Shown piece by piece: positions 1-8,134 of a DNA stretch of 64,000 nucleotides (position 1 is its first letter; each line of letters starts with the position of its first letter). The notes under the pieces were generated by a model. The model was not told where the DNA came from, searched no databases, and saw nothing but the letters and a program-made list of their open reading frames with translations. The translations under genes and the position numbers were made by a program. The DNA is from CBDDBU01 sp965226045 (GTDB lineage: Bacteria > Pseudomonadota > Alphaproteobacteria > VGEJ01): assembly GCA_965226045.1 (NCBI GenBank), contig CBDDBU010000028.1:434001-498000 (forward strand), read 5' to 3'.

Positions 1-457
1 ACCAGGACGACGCAGACAAGGCCGAACGGCTGCTGCGCAACCTGGCCCGGCGTCTGGAGCATGAGGAACCGGGCGTCTCGGGCAGCATCCTGGAGGGGCT
101 GGACGAGATACTCACCGTCATCCGCCTCGGCCTGCCGCACGAACTCCGGCGCTCGCTCGCCTGCACCAACATCGTCGAGAACGCGCTCGGCACGGTGCGC
201 CAGGTCACCCGCAACGTCAAACGCTGGAGACACGCCGAGATGGCGCTCAGATGGACCGCCGCCGGCCTGCTGGAGGCCCAGAAAACCTTCCGTCGCCTCA
301 AGGCCTATCGTCAGCTGCCCATCCTCCGAAATGCTCTCCAGGAACACTTGAGAAAGGCTCAGGCCGACAGTGCCATTGAAACCATCATGAAGGCAGCATA
401 GCATCATCAACCAGCGACGCCTGCCCCACGAATTTCAACAGAGATAGGGACATCGCC
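1..457 (+). mobile_element. IS256-family element, 3' part (left copy)
   Basis: This is the right-hand 457 bp of the same insertion sequence that is complete at 62450-63899, where it lies in the opposite orientation. It holds the last 132 codons of the transposase and then the terminal inverted repeat, which ends gggacatcgcc at 457. By eye the bases match the reverse complement of the right copy. The remainder lies to the left of the window. Confidence 0.93.
3..401 (+). CDS. IS256-family transposase, C-terminal part (cut by window edge)
   Basis: The reading frame is open from base 3 and gives 132 residues identical to residues 300-431 of the complete transposase at 62506-63801. The catalytic glutamate is present in the motif NIVENAL; the two catalytic aspartates would lie left of the window. 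The product is a Mutator-like DDE transposase that cuts and joins the IS ends. An internal ATG at 195 is not a real start. Whether the copy is intact cannot be judged from here. Confidence 0.93.
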   Translation, partial: QDDADKAERLLRNLARRLEHEEPGVSGSILEGLDEILTVIRLGLPHELRRSLACTNIVENALGTVRQVTRNVKRWRHAEMALRWTAAGLLEAQKTFRRLKAYRQLPILRNALQEHLRKAQADSAIETIMKAA

Positions 458-578
458 CAAAACTGCAAACCACTTTCTAATCTATAAAAGAGGGATTAAC
501 GGGTTTGACAGCGCTGCCATAGGGACATCGCCCAAAACTGCAAACCACTTTCTAAATAAAAGAGGGATTAACGGGTTT
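445..578. repeat. Direct repeat pair spaced 75 bp, overlapping the IS end
   Basis: A segment of about 60 bp starting atagggacatcgccc occurs at about 445-507 and again at about 520-578. The copies are identical over 37 bp, differ by a 3-bp indel (tct), and then match for a further 24 bp ending gggtttg. The first 13 or 14 bases of each are the IS terminus, so the second copy carries an IS tip without an IS body. Confidence 0.85.
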
Positions 579-778
579 GGGCCCCTTCAGACTGAGCACC
601 TTTTGCTGACTTAACTAGTACGCGAAACATGGTCGGATTTTGTGTGAAAGTCTCAATGTGGGGTAGTGTATGGAACTGAGGATTTCCAATGAGTTACTAC
701 TCATATACAATGGTCTATGCGGGGCAAACGTGTCATCACCTCTCCCTTGCGACCGACGAAATCTGGGTAGTTGGGAAG
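579..778. other. AT-rich non-coding stretch beside tRNA-Arg
   Basis: No convincing gene is present. The stretch is clearly richer in A and T than the surrounding core genes. It holds a short perfect inverted repeat at 689-704, ATGAGT-tact-ACTCAT, which could be a protein-binding site. It separates the IS and repeats from the 3' end of the tRNA, so it may be leftover material from an integration event. Confidence 0.5.
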
Positions 779-855
779 TGGTGCGCCCGACAGGATTCGA
801 ACCTGTGGCCTCGAGATTAGGAATCTCGCGCTCTATCCGACTGAGCTACGGGCGC
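779..855 (-). tRNA. tRNA-Arg (anticodon CCT)
   Basis: The minus strand folds as a tRNA. It has a 7-bp acceptor stem (GCGCCCG with CGGGCGC), a D-arm containing AGCTCAGTCGGATAGAGC, an anticodon stem CGAGA/TCTCG around loop TTCCTAA with anticodon CCT, a T-arm with GGTTCGAATCC, and an encoded CCA end at 779-781. Its 3' end faces the IS and AT-rich stretch, which is the usual orientation for island insertion at a tRNA. Confidence 0.96.
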
Positions 856-865
856 CTGGGTTGTG

Positions 866-894
866 GTGTAGGGCGCGTACGCCCGCGCGGTCAA
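866..894 (-). promoter_or_regulatory. Predicted sigma-70 promoter of tRNA-Arg
   Basis: On the minus strand there is TTGACC, a 17-bp spacer and CTACAC, just upstream of the tRNA 5' end at 855. Spacing and hexamers fit an alphaproteobacterial housekeeping promoter. Confidence 0.6.
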
Positions 895-903
895 CTTGCG
901 TGG

Positions 904-2592
904 TCAGCTCGTGGGGCCGGCCTGGCGCGCAAGCGCGGCGGCCCGCACCGCGCTCAAGCTGAGTCGGGTCGAGATCGCCTCCCGGTCGATCCTTAGATCG
1001 ACGACAGCCGCGCCACCGGCGGCCAACGCGGCCTCGAGCGCGGGCGCGAACTCCGCGGTCCGCGCCACCGTCGCGCCGAAGGCGCCGAACGCCCGGGCCA
1101 TCGCCGCGAAGTCTGGATTGCGGAGTTCGGTACCGGTGACGCGGGTCGGGTACTCGCGCTCCTGATGCATGCGGATGGTGCCGTAGAGCCCGTTGTTGAC
1201 GATCAAGATCAGCGGCGCGAGGTCGTACTGAAGCGCGGTCGCGAGTTCCTGTCCCGTCATCAGGAAGCCGCCATCTCCGACCAAGCACACGGCTTGGCGT
1301 TCGGGCGCCGCCACCTGGGCCGCCAGGGCCGCCGGCACGCCGTAGCCCATGGCGCCGTTGGTCGGCCCGAGCTGCGAACGAAAGCGCCGGAAGCGGAAGA
1401 AGCGCTGCACCCAGCCCGAGAAATTGCCGGCGTCGGTGGCGATGATCGCGTCGTCGGGCAGGCGCGCCTCAAGGGTCTTGACGACCGCGTACATGTCGAG
1501 GTCGCCGGGACAGTCCACCGGCTCGAGCGCAAGCAAATAGTCGGCGCGGGCCGCCCCCGCCCAGTCCCGCCACGGCGCCTCCCGAAGCGGCGCGAGCTGG
1601 CGCGCGGCGGCGGCGAACGCCGCCATGCCGGCGTTGATCGCCAGCTCGGGCTGAAACACCCGACCCAACTCCTCGATGCCGGGATAAACGTGGATCAAGC
1701 CTTGCGCGCTGCGCGGCGGCGCGATGGCGCCATAGCCGCCGGTGGTGACCTCGCCGAGCCGCGTGCCGACGGCGAGGAGCAGATCGGCGGCGCGCAACCG
1801 GGCGCCGAGGGCCGGGTCGAGGGCGTAGCCGAGATCGCCGGCATACAGGCGATGGGTATTGTCGAAAAGGTCTTGGCAACGAAAGGTGCAACACGTCGGC
1901 AGCTCGAAGGCCTCGGCGAAGGCGACGATATCCTTGGTCGCCGCTTCGCTCCAGCCGCCGCCGCCGATGATCATCAAGGGCCGTCGCGCCGCCACTAGCC
2001 GCGACCGCAGCGCCTCGAGGTCAGCGGCTCCCGGGTGCGGCTGAACCGAGCGGTAACAGCCGACCTCGGCGGCGACGCCGGTCTCGGTCAGCATGTCCTC
2101 GGGCAGGGCGAGCACGACCGGGCCGGGGCGCCCCGAGGTGGCGAGGTGAAAGGCGCGGCTCACCAGTTCAGGAATGCGTTCGAGATCGCTGATCTCGCCC
2201 GCCCATTTGGTCGTCCAGCCAAACATGCGCTCGACGTCGACTTCTTGGAACGCCTCGCGCCCGCGGGTATCGCGCGGCGCTTGGCCGACGAACAGGATCA
2301 TCGGCGTCGAATCCTGAAAAGCGGTGTGCACGGCGATACTGACGTTGCAGGCGCCGGGGCCGCGGGTCACGAACACAATGCCGGGGGCGCCAGTGAGCTT
2401 GCCCCAGGCCTCGGCCATGAAGCCCGCCCCCTCCTCGTGGCGACAGCTGATGAGGCGGATCGCGGTGGCGTCGTGGAACGCGTCGAGCGCGGCGAGATAG
2501 CTCTCGCCCGGCACACAGAACACCGCGCGGACGCCGTGGATGCCCAATTGGTCGATCAGGATCCGACCGCCGCTGCGTGTGTTCGAGGCCAT
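904..2592 (-). CDS. Thiamine diphosphate-dependent enzyme, acetolactate synthase-like
   Basis: The 562-aa protein has the three-domain layout of the acetolactate synthase, benzoylformate decarboxylase and oxalyl-CoA decarboxylase superfamily. The N-terminal pyrimidine-binding domain carries the activating glutamate at about residue 53 (CRHEEGAG). A central domain follows. The C-terminal domain starts its ThDP/Mg motif with GDGGF at about 439 and continues to IVNNGLYG. No small regulatory subunit or ilvC lies nearby, so branched-chain amino acid synthesis is not indicated. The gene stands alone between tRNA-Arg and the pagL-like gene, which points the same way. The substrate cannot be assigned from sequence; a decarboxylase or carboligase role is inferred. 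Confidence 0.9.
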   Translation of the reverse strand: MASNTRSGGRILIDQLGIHGVRAVFCVPGESYLAALDAFHDATAIRLISCRHEEGAGFMAEAWGKLTGAPGIVFVTRGPGACNVSIAVHTAFQDSTPMILFVGQAPRDTRGREAFQEVDVERMFGWTTKWAGEISDLERIPELVSRAFHLATSGRPGPVVLALPEDMLTETGVAAEVGCYRSVQPHPGAADLEALRSRLVAARRPLMIIGGGGWSEAATKDIVAFAEAFELPTCCTFRCQDLFDNTHRLYAGDLGYALDPALGARLRAADLLLAVGTRLGEVTTGGYGAIAPPRSAQGLIHVYPGIEELGRVFQPELAINAGMAAFAAAARQLAPLREAPWRDWAGAARADYLLALEPVDCPGDLDMYAVVKTLEARLPDDAIIATDAGNFSGWVQRFFRFRRFRSQLGPTNGAMGYGVPAALAAQVAAPERQAVCLVGDGGFLMTGQELATALQYDLAPLILIVNNGLYGTIRMHQEREYPTRVTGTELRNPDFAAMARAFGAFGATVARTAEFAPALEAALAAGGAAVVDLRIDREAISTRLSLSAVRAAALARQAGPTS

Positions 2593-2610
2593 GTGAGCGA
2601 CCGGCGGGAG

Positions 2611-3123
2611 CTAGTGACCGAGGAAAACCGAGAACGGCACGGCGTAGGTGAGAACCAGCGCCTCGGTGCCCGGATTCTTGTCGTCGAGCCCGGCGTTCGA
2701 AAGGTGGTCCAGACTCAGGCTGAGCCGAGACCGATCGTTGAAGCGGAAGCCGACCTCGATCTGCGATCGGAACTCGATCGCGCTGCCGAGGTCCTTGCTA
2801 GCGCCCTCATGATAGCCGCCAACGGCGAGGCTTGGTGTGACCACCAAGCGCGGCCCCAGATAGAGGTCGAGCAAGAGGCCGCCATAGCCATAGACCGCGG
2901 AATCGTAGTTGACCATCACGCCGCTGAACGGCTTGAACCAGAGCAGCTTGAGGTCCGAGCGGTACTCGAGGCGAGCCTCAACCGAGTCCTCGTCGTCGTT
3001 CACATCGAAGCCACCGAGCGAAAAAGCGAGGAAGTCGGGATCGTCGGCCGCCGCCACACACGGCGCGGCGAGACCGACCAGCAGAATTACCAAGTGGAGT
3101 CGCAAGGGAGTGGGGCTCTGCAT
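2611..3123 (-). CDS. pagL: PagL-like lipid A 3-O-deacylase (acyloxyacyl hydrolase family)
   Basis: This is a 170-aa outer-membrane protein. A signal peptide (LVILLVGLAAPCVAAA) ends near residue 26, and alternating beta-barrel strands follow. The catalytic triad of the family is present with exact spacing: His140 and Ser142 in DHLSN, then Glu154. The Pseudomonas enzyme uses His126, Ser128 and Glu140, with the same offsets. The family removes the 3-linked acyl chain from lipid A, which changes outer-membrane charge and immune recognition. The gene follows the ThDP enzyme with 18 bp between them, so the two could be co-transcribed, but no functional link is evident. Confidence 0.85.
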   Translation of the reverse strand: MQSPTPLRLHLVILLVGLAAPCVAAADDPDFLAFSLGGFDVNDDEDSVEARLEYRSDLKLLWFKPFSGVMVNYDSAVYGYGGLLLDLYLGPRLVVTPSLAVGGYHEGASKDLGSAIEFRSQIEVGFRFNDRSRLSLSLDHLSNAGLDDKNPGTEALVLTYAVPFSVFLGH

Positions 3124-3196
3124 CGGCTGCGGCGCGCAGTGTAAGAGAAAAAGCGGGGGCCACCAAGGCTACCCGGCGGTGCTAGGTTTGTCGGCG

Positions 3197-3979
3197 ATGA
3201 CCCGCCTCGCCGCTGCGGCCGTCCTCGTGTGTGTCGCGACCTTGGCCGCACCGGCCGCAGCCATTGAGGGCCTGCGCGAGGGCCGGAGCGCGGTGGTCGC
3301 GGATGTCGTCGACGGTGATACGGTGGTCCCCGATGACGGCACCGAGGTTCGCCTGGTCGGCATTCAGGCGCCCAAGTTGCCGCTCGGCCGCGCGGGTTTC
3401 GAGACCCAGCCGCTCGCGCCCGAGGCCCAGCCGGCGATGCGCGAACTGGCGCTCGGCCAGCGCGTGACGCTCTACTACGGCGGCCAGCCGGTCGATCGCT
3501 GGAGCCGGACCCTGGCCCATCTGCGTGACGGGGCCGGCCGCTGGTTGCAAGGCCAGATGTTGAGCCGGGGTCTTGCCAGGGTCTATAGCTTTGCCGACAA
3601 CGGAGCCAAGGTGGCCGAGATGCTCACCCTCGAGCGGGCAGCGCGAGTGGCTGGACGCGGCATCTGGGCGCATCCGTTCTATGCCGTCCGCCCGGCCCTT
3701 GAAACGCCACGATTCATCGATAGCTTCCAGATCATCGAGGGACGGGTGGTGAGCGCGAGCATCATCAAGGGCCGGGCCTACATGAACTTTGGCGAGGATT
3801 GGCGCGAGGACTTCACCGTGACGGTGGCGCCCCGAGATATGTCATTGTTTCGCGAGGCGAGGCTGGATATCGAAGCGTTGAGCGGCCAGCGCGTCCGCGT
3901 GCGCAGCTGGCTCAAGGACTTCAATGGCCCCCAGATCGAGGCCACCCACCCTGAACAGATAGAGGTGCTGGGACCGTGA
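3197..3979 (+). CDS. Secreted thermonuclease-like (SNase-fold) protein
   Basis: The 260-aa protein has a signal peptide ending near AAPAAA (about residue 22). It is followed by a staphylococcal-nuclease-like beta-barrel with VVDGDTV, RLVGIQAPK and DRWSRTLAHL, the family's metal- and phosphate-binding loops. The last 90 residues form an extra domain that resembles a second OB-like fold. The ATG at 3197 is chosen because it begins the signal peptide; upstream in-frame codons run antisense through the pagL-like gene. The stop overlaps the next start as GTGA, so the M48 gene is probably translationally coupled. It may degrade nucleic acid in the envelope, but the exact role is unproven. Confidence 0.85.
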   Translation: MTRLAAAAVLVCVATLAAPAAAIEGLREGRSAVVADVVDGDTVVPDDGTEVRLVGIQAPKLPLGRAGFETQPLAPEAQPAMRELALGQRVTLYYGGQPVDRWSRTLAHLRDGAGRWLQGQMLSRGLARVYSFADNGAKVAEMLTLERAARVAGRGIWAHPFYAVRPALETPRFIDSFQIIEGRVVSASIIKGRAYMNFGEDWREDFTVTVAPRDMSLFREARLDIEALSGQRVRVRSWLKDFNGPQIEATHPEQIEVLGP

Positions 3980-5466
3980 GGGGCCGGCGACCGCGTGGGC
4001 GAGCGGCGCGGTGGACGCTGGTCGTTGCCCTCGGGGCCTTGGGCGCGGCCTGGGGCGCCACCGCGACGGGGAGTGAGGCGCGCGGCGAGTCGTCGTTCAC
4101 GCCGTTCATGTCGCCGGCCCAGGAGACCCGGATCGGCGCTGAGGAGCACCCCAAGATCCTCACCCGCTTCGGCGGCGTCTATCGTGATCGGCGCGTTTCT
4201 GGCTATGTCGCGGAAATCGGCGGCCGTCTTGTTCACAACGCCGAGGTCGCCGACCGCCGCTTCACGTTTACGGTTCTCAACACCCCCGTCGTCAACGCGT
4301 TCGCGCTGCCGGGCGGCTATGTCTACGTCACGCGGGGGCTGATTGCTCTCGCCAACTCCGAGGCCGAACTCGCCGGCGTGATCGCCCACGAGATCGGCCA
4401 TGTCGTCGCCCGGCACACCGCCGAGCGCTATAGTCGTTCCGTGGTCACCGGCCTCGGCGAAGCGATTCTCGGCGCCCTCACCAAGAGCAGCGATGTCGGG
4501 CGCCTGGCGCGATTCGGCAGCGAACTCTACCTGCGCGGCTTTTCACGCGAACAGGAATACGACGCCGACCTGCTGGGTGTACGCTACCTACGCCGCACCG
4601 GCTACGACCCCTATGCTCAGGCCGCCTTCCTTGAGAGCCTCGGCCGCCATAGCGCCTTGATGAACCAGATCGAGGGACGATCGGGCGCCGAGCGTGAGCT
4701 CGACTTCTTCGCGACCCATCCGCGCGCGGCGGATCGCGTCGAGCGCGCGATCGCGGCGGCGGGCGCGGGCGTCCCGACCGTTGACGCCCTGCGGCGGCGC
4801 GCGGCCTTTCTCGCGACCATCGAGGGCATGCTCTATGGCGATGATCCAGAGCAAGGCTTCGTGCGCGGCGAACGCTTCTCCCACCCGAGCCAGCGCTTCA
4901 CCTTCACCGTGCCGCGCGGGTTTCGGCTGATCAACACAATGCAAGCGGTGTTCGCCAAAGGACCGGAGGATGCAACGCTCCGCTTCGACGCCGCGCCCGA
5001 GACCGTGGCGTACGATCCCCTGCGCTATCTCACGCTCGAGTGGGCGCGCGGCGCCGAAATAGCCGAGATCGAGCGGATTCGCGTCAACGGATTGGACGCG
5101 GCGACAGCGCGGGCGCGGGTGGTCGGGCGCAACGGCCCGGCCGATCTGCGGCTGGTCGCGATCCGCTTCGATGACGAGATCATGTTCCGCATGTTGTTCA
5201 TGACGCCGCCGCGCCTCACCGCTCGCCTCGCGGCGGATTTCCGGCGCACCACCTTCAGCTTTCGCCGCCTGAGCGAGCGCGAGGCCGCCGCGCTGAAGCC
5301 GCTGCGCCTGTGGGTGGCCGTGGTGGACGCCGACGATACGCTCGATTCGTTCGCCGCCGAGGCGCCGTTCGAGCCCAATATGCGCGAGTGGTTGCGGGTG
5401 CTGAACGGCCTCGCGCCTGATCAGCCGATCGAGGTCGGCCGCCGCATTAAGTACGTCGCGGAGTAG
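3976..5466 (+). CDS. M48 family zinc metalloprotease, BepA/LoiP-like
   Basis: The 496-aa exported protein starts at a GTG that overlaps the stop of the nuclease gene. A hydrophobic export segment covers residues 13-30. The zinc site is HEIGH at 138-142, with a third ligand Glu194 in REQEYDAD, the classical M48 pattern. The C-terminal half (about 280-496) has no protease motif and ends in a segment resembling a LysM repeat. Periplasmic M48 proteins of this kind act in outer-membrane protein quality control. The length is typical of alphaproteobacterial homologues, and the coupled start suggests joint expression with the nuclease-like protein. Confidence 0.9.
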   Translation: MRGRRPRGRAARWTLVVALGALGAAWGATATGSEARGESSFTPFMSPAQETRIGAEEHPKILTRFGGVYRDRRVSGYVAEIGGRLVHNAEVADRRFTFTVLNTPVVNAFALPGGYVYVTRGLIALANSEAELAGVIAHEIGHVVARHTAERYSRSVVTGLGEAILGALTKSSDVGRLARFGSELYLRGFSREQEYDADLLGVRYLRRTGYDPYAQAAFLESLGRHSALMNQIEGRSGAERELDFFATHPRAADRVERAIAAAGAGVPTVDALRRRAAFLATIEGMLYGDDPEQGFVRGERFSHPSQRFTFTVPRGFRLINTMQAVFAKGPEDATLRFDAAPETVAYDPLRYLTLEWARGAEIAEIERIRVNGLDAATARARVVGRNGPADLRLVAIRFDDEIMFRMLFMTPPRLTARLAADFRRTTFSFRRLSEREAAALKPLRLWVAVVDADDTLDSFAAEAPFEPNMREWLRVLNGLAPDQPIEVGRRIKYVAE

Positions 5467-5473
5467 CCGGCGC

Positions 5474-6379
5474 TCAGCCCGCGGCGAACGCGGCGCGGCG
5501 GCCCCGTTGGCCGCCCAATGGCCCGCCCGACGGTCCGCCGAGCGCCGCGCGCAGCTTGTTGAGCGCCTCGTTTTCGATCTGGCGCACCCGCTCCTTGCTA
5601 ATGCCCAGGTCGCGGCCGAGCGCCGCCAGGGTGCGCCGGTCCTTGTCGAGCCGCCGCGCCCGGACGATCATCCGCTCGCGCGTCGTAAGCTGGGACAGCG
5701 CACGTTTGAGCAGGCCTCGGCGGCGGCGCATATCGCTGGCTTCGGCGACCCGCTCCTCGGGGCTTGGGGCGTCATCGGCGATAAGATCCTGCCACTCGGT
5801 GTCGCTGCCCTCGGCGAGCCCGACGTTGAGCGATGTGTCGCCCGCGAACAGACGCTGCTCCATCTCCTCGACCAGCCCGCAATCAACGCCGAAGGCCCGC
5901 GCCACCCGCTCGCGGGTCTGATGTATCGGCGCCTGGCCGCTGACCGCGTCGATGCGTGCGTAAGCCCGGCGCAGGTTGAAGAACATGGCCTTTTGCGCCG
6001 CCGTCGTGCCGGTTCGCACGATCGACCAGTTGCGCAGCACGAAATCCTGGATCGCCGAACGGACGTACCAGCGCGCGTAGGTGGAGAAGCGGACGCCGCG
6101 GTCGGGCTCGAACCGTGACGCCGCCTGCAACAGCCCGACATTGCCTTCCTGCACGAGATCGCCAAGCGGTACACCGTAGCCGCGGAACCGGGCGGCGATG
6201 CCGACCACCAGCCGCACGTATGCGGAGACGAGCTCGTGCAGCGCCGCCTCGTCGCCGCGATCGCGCCACCGTCGGGCCAATTCGCGCTCGTGTTCGCGCT
6301 CGAGATAGGGCTGACGCATCGCGATCCTGACGAAATCGCGATCGCCCTGACCAACATCCCGTGCATCGGCGCTTGCCAT
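5474..6379 (-). CDS. rpoH: RNA polymerase sigma-32 factor, heat shock
   Basis: The 301-aa sigma factor has region 2 (LVQEGNVGLLQAASRFEP, RFSTYARWYVRSAIQDF) and a region 4 helix-turn-helix near the C-terminus (LGISKERVRQIENEALNKL). The RpoH box is recognisable as QKAMFFNLRRA just after WSIVRTGTTAA, which separates it from RpoD and other factors. It directs transcription of chaperone and protease genes; clpB and a J-protein gene lie elsewhere in the window. It is convergent with the M48 gene, with 7 bp between stops. AT-rich sequence just upstream (about 6415-6430) could hold the promoter, but no clear hexamers are seen. Confidence 0.93.
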   Translation of the reverse strand: MASADARDVGQGDRDFVRIAMRQPYLEREHERELARRWRDRGDEAALHELVSAYVRLVVGIAARFRGYGVPLGDLVQEGNVGLLQAASRFEPDRGVRFSTYARWYVRSAIQDFVLRNWSIVRTGTTAAQKAMFFNLRRAYARIDAVSGQAPIHQTRERVARAFGVDCGLVEEMEQRLFAGDTSLNVGLAEGSDTEWQDLIADDAPSPEERVAEASDMRRRRGLLKRALSQLTTRERMIVRARRLDKDRRTLAALGRDLGISKERVRQIENEALNKLRAALGGPSGGPLGGQRGRRAAFAAG

Positions 6380-6507
6380 GCCCGCACCTCACGTGCCCGG
6401 CGCGACCGGCCGGGCCAATATTAGAACCATTCTGGACTGTTTCTACGAAACCGTACAAGTCACGGATCATCGGTCGCTCTTCAAAAAATCGTGTAGGCGA
6501 CCGGCGG

Positions 6508-7320
6508 CTAAGCCTCGATCCAATCCACGGCGGCGCCGGCGGTATCGAAGCAGCCGGCGGTCAGCCGTCCGCCATAGCCGCAGCCGCCATCCACCGTGGC
6601 CGCGAATGTGCCGTCCACGACCCCGAGGTGGGCACGATCATAGCCCCGCACCACCTTGTGAAATTCATCGTAGGAATCGACAATATCGGCGAAGTGCCCG
6701 CTACCCCACCAGAACGTATCGCCCTGCTCGGTGAGCGGTCGGGCGGGGTCGATGCCGGCATGAACGAACAAGAGCTCGCCGCCGCTTGTGTAGGCGGCGC
6801 GGCGCAACGTCGCGATGAGCTCGTCATGCCCCAATCGGGCGTGCACCGCGTTGCGCAGCGTGCTGGTCCAGCGCGTGATCGCCACCGCGCCCTCGCGAAG
6901 TATGCCGCGCGCCGCCTCGGCGTCGCCGCCGTAGGCCTTGAGCGTCTCGCCAAGCCCCTGTTTCAGCATCCACTCCAGCACCGCCGCCGGATCGGCGGCG
7001 AACTGGAGCTGCAGCAGCTTGGTCCACATTTCCTCTTGGGCGCCCCGCAAGTACGCGATGTCCCAGGGCTCCATCCCGGCGCGGGTCATCAGCTCGCGGC
7101 GAAACAGCAACAGCTCGTCGACCGTGCCAATGACATCGGGGCCAGGTCCGTAGTAGTTGCCGAGATAGACCAGCCGGTCGCCGTGGCGAAAGCGCTGGGC
7201 GAGCGCGGCGTGCAGGGAGCGCAAAGCGTCCACATTGGCATGCACCGCGCCGACCGCCCAGACTCGCCGAGCGCCCGTCAACGGGGCGAAACGATCGGGA
7301 TCGAGAACCTTCGCGTTCAC
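6508..7320 (-). CDS. Metallophosphoesterase-fold protein lacking metal ligands
   Basis: The 270-aa protein follows the layout of calcineurin-like Ser/Thr phosphatases: WAVGAVHANVDAL, then LVYLGNYYGPGPD, YLRGAQEEMW and later LLFVHAGIDP. The family signatures would be GDxHG, GDxxDRG and GNHE. Here the first Asp is Ala, the second motif is GNYYGPG and the third is GAQEE. Most metal-binding Asp, Asn and His residues are therefore missing while the scaffold remains. It is probably not a metal-dependent phosphatase and may be a binding or regulatory pseudo-enzyme. It lies between rpoH and carD on the same strand, so a regulatory role is possible but unproven. Confidence 0.75.
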   Translation of the reverse strand: MNAKVLDPDRFAPLTGARRVWAVGAVHANVDALRSLHAALAQRFRHGDRLVYLGNYYGPGPDVIGTVDELLLFRRELMTRAGMEPWDIAYLRGAQEEMWTKLLQLQFAADPAAVLEWMLKQGLGETLKAYGGDAEAARGILREGAVAITRWTSTLRNAVHARLGHDELIATLRRAAYTSGGELLFVHAGIDPARPLTEQGDTFWWGSGHFADIVDSYDEFHKVVRGYDRAHLGVVDGTFAATVDGGCGYGGRLTAGCFDTAGAAVDWIEA

Positions 7321-7368
7321 GCGCGTCCTAACCTCACTCGGCGCGAGAGGTCGTGGACCGACGTAGCG

Positions 7369-7872
7369 TCATGCCGCCCGCAACACCTCCACGAGGCGCT
7401 CGGTCGCCGTCTCCTCGTCGGTCTTCTCGACCGCCGCCAGCTCGCGCGCCAGCCGCTCGAGGGCCGCCTCATAGATCTGTCGCTCGCTGTATGATTGATC
7501 GGGCTGGTCTTCGTTGCGGTACAAATCGCGAATGACCTCGGCGATCGCGACCGGATCGCCGGAATTGATCTTGCCCTCATACTCCTGGGCGCGCCGGCTC
7601 CACATGGTGCGACGCACCCGCGCCCGACCCTTTAGCATCTTTAGCGCCACCTTCATCTCGTTCGGCGTCGACAGCTCCCGCATACCGGTCGTCTCGGTCT
7701 TCCCCACCGGGACCTTCAGCGTCATCTTGTCCTTCTCGAACGAGATGACGAAAACCTTGAGCTTGGTGCCGACGATCTCTTGATTCTCGATCCCGACGAT
7801 CTTGCCCACGCCATGGGTGGGGTACACGACGAAGTCGTTGAGTGAGAATTTATGGTTACGAGCCTTTGTCAT
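7369..7872 (-). CDS. carD: CarD-family RNA polymerase-binding transcription regulator
   Basis: The 167-aa protein has an N-terminal Tudor-like RNA polymerase interaction domain (FVVYPTHGVGKIVGIE) and a C-terminal helical DNA-binding domain. CarD binds the polymerase beta subunit and stabilises the open complex, notably at rRNA promoters. The start at 7872 (MTKARNHKF) is chosen over an in-frame ATG 29 codons upstream because GAAGGA lies 5 bases before it and the family starts here. The gene is part of a minus-strand run with the helicase, S4 protein and TerB-like gene upstream and the phosphoesterase-like gene and rpoH downstream. Confidence 0.93.
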   Translation of the reverse strand: MTKARNHKFSLNDFVVYPTHGVGKIVGIENQEIVGTKLKVFVISFEKDKMTLKVPVGKTETTGMRELSTPNEMKVALKMLKGRARVRRTMWSRRAQEYEGKINSGDPVAIAEVIRDLYRNEDQPDQSYSERQIYEAALERLARELAAVEKTDEETATERLVEVLRAA

Positions 7873-8134
7873 CGCGTCCTTCTCGTCGAAGTTAATCGTT
7901 CCATGACACTGCTTGGCCGCGCCACTACCTGGCCGCGCCACCACGTGCGCCGCTGACAAGCCTGCCGGTTCGGTAATTGTGCGGCCCGAAGCGCGCCCGC
8001 CCAGGGGCCGCTTCGGCTACCAATGCTGGGCGACAGCCTACCACGAAATCGACGCCATTCCCACTAGATCCGCCTCGCCCACCGCCAATCCAGGCTCTCC
8101 GCCACACGCCGTCTGGCTTAGTGGCCAGCCCCGG
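7873..8134. other. 262-bp intergenic region upstream of carD
   Basis: No gene is supported here. In many alphaproteobacteria the ferredoxin gene fdxA lies next to carD, but none of the reading frames in this stretch shows ferredoxin cysteine motifs. It probably carries the carD promoter. Confidence 0.5.
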
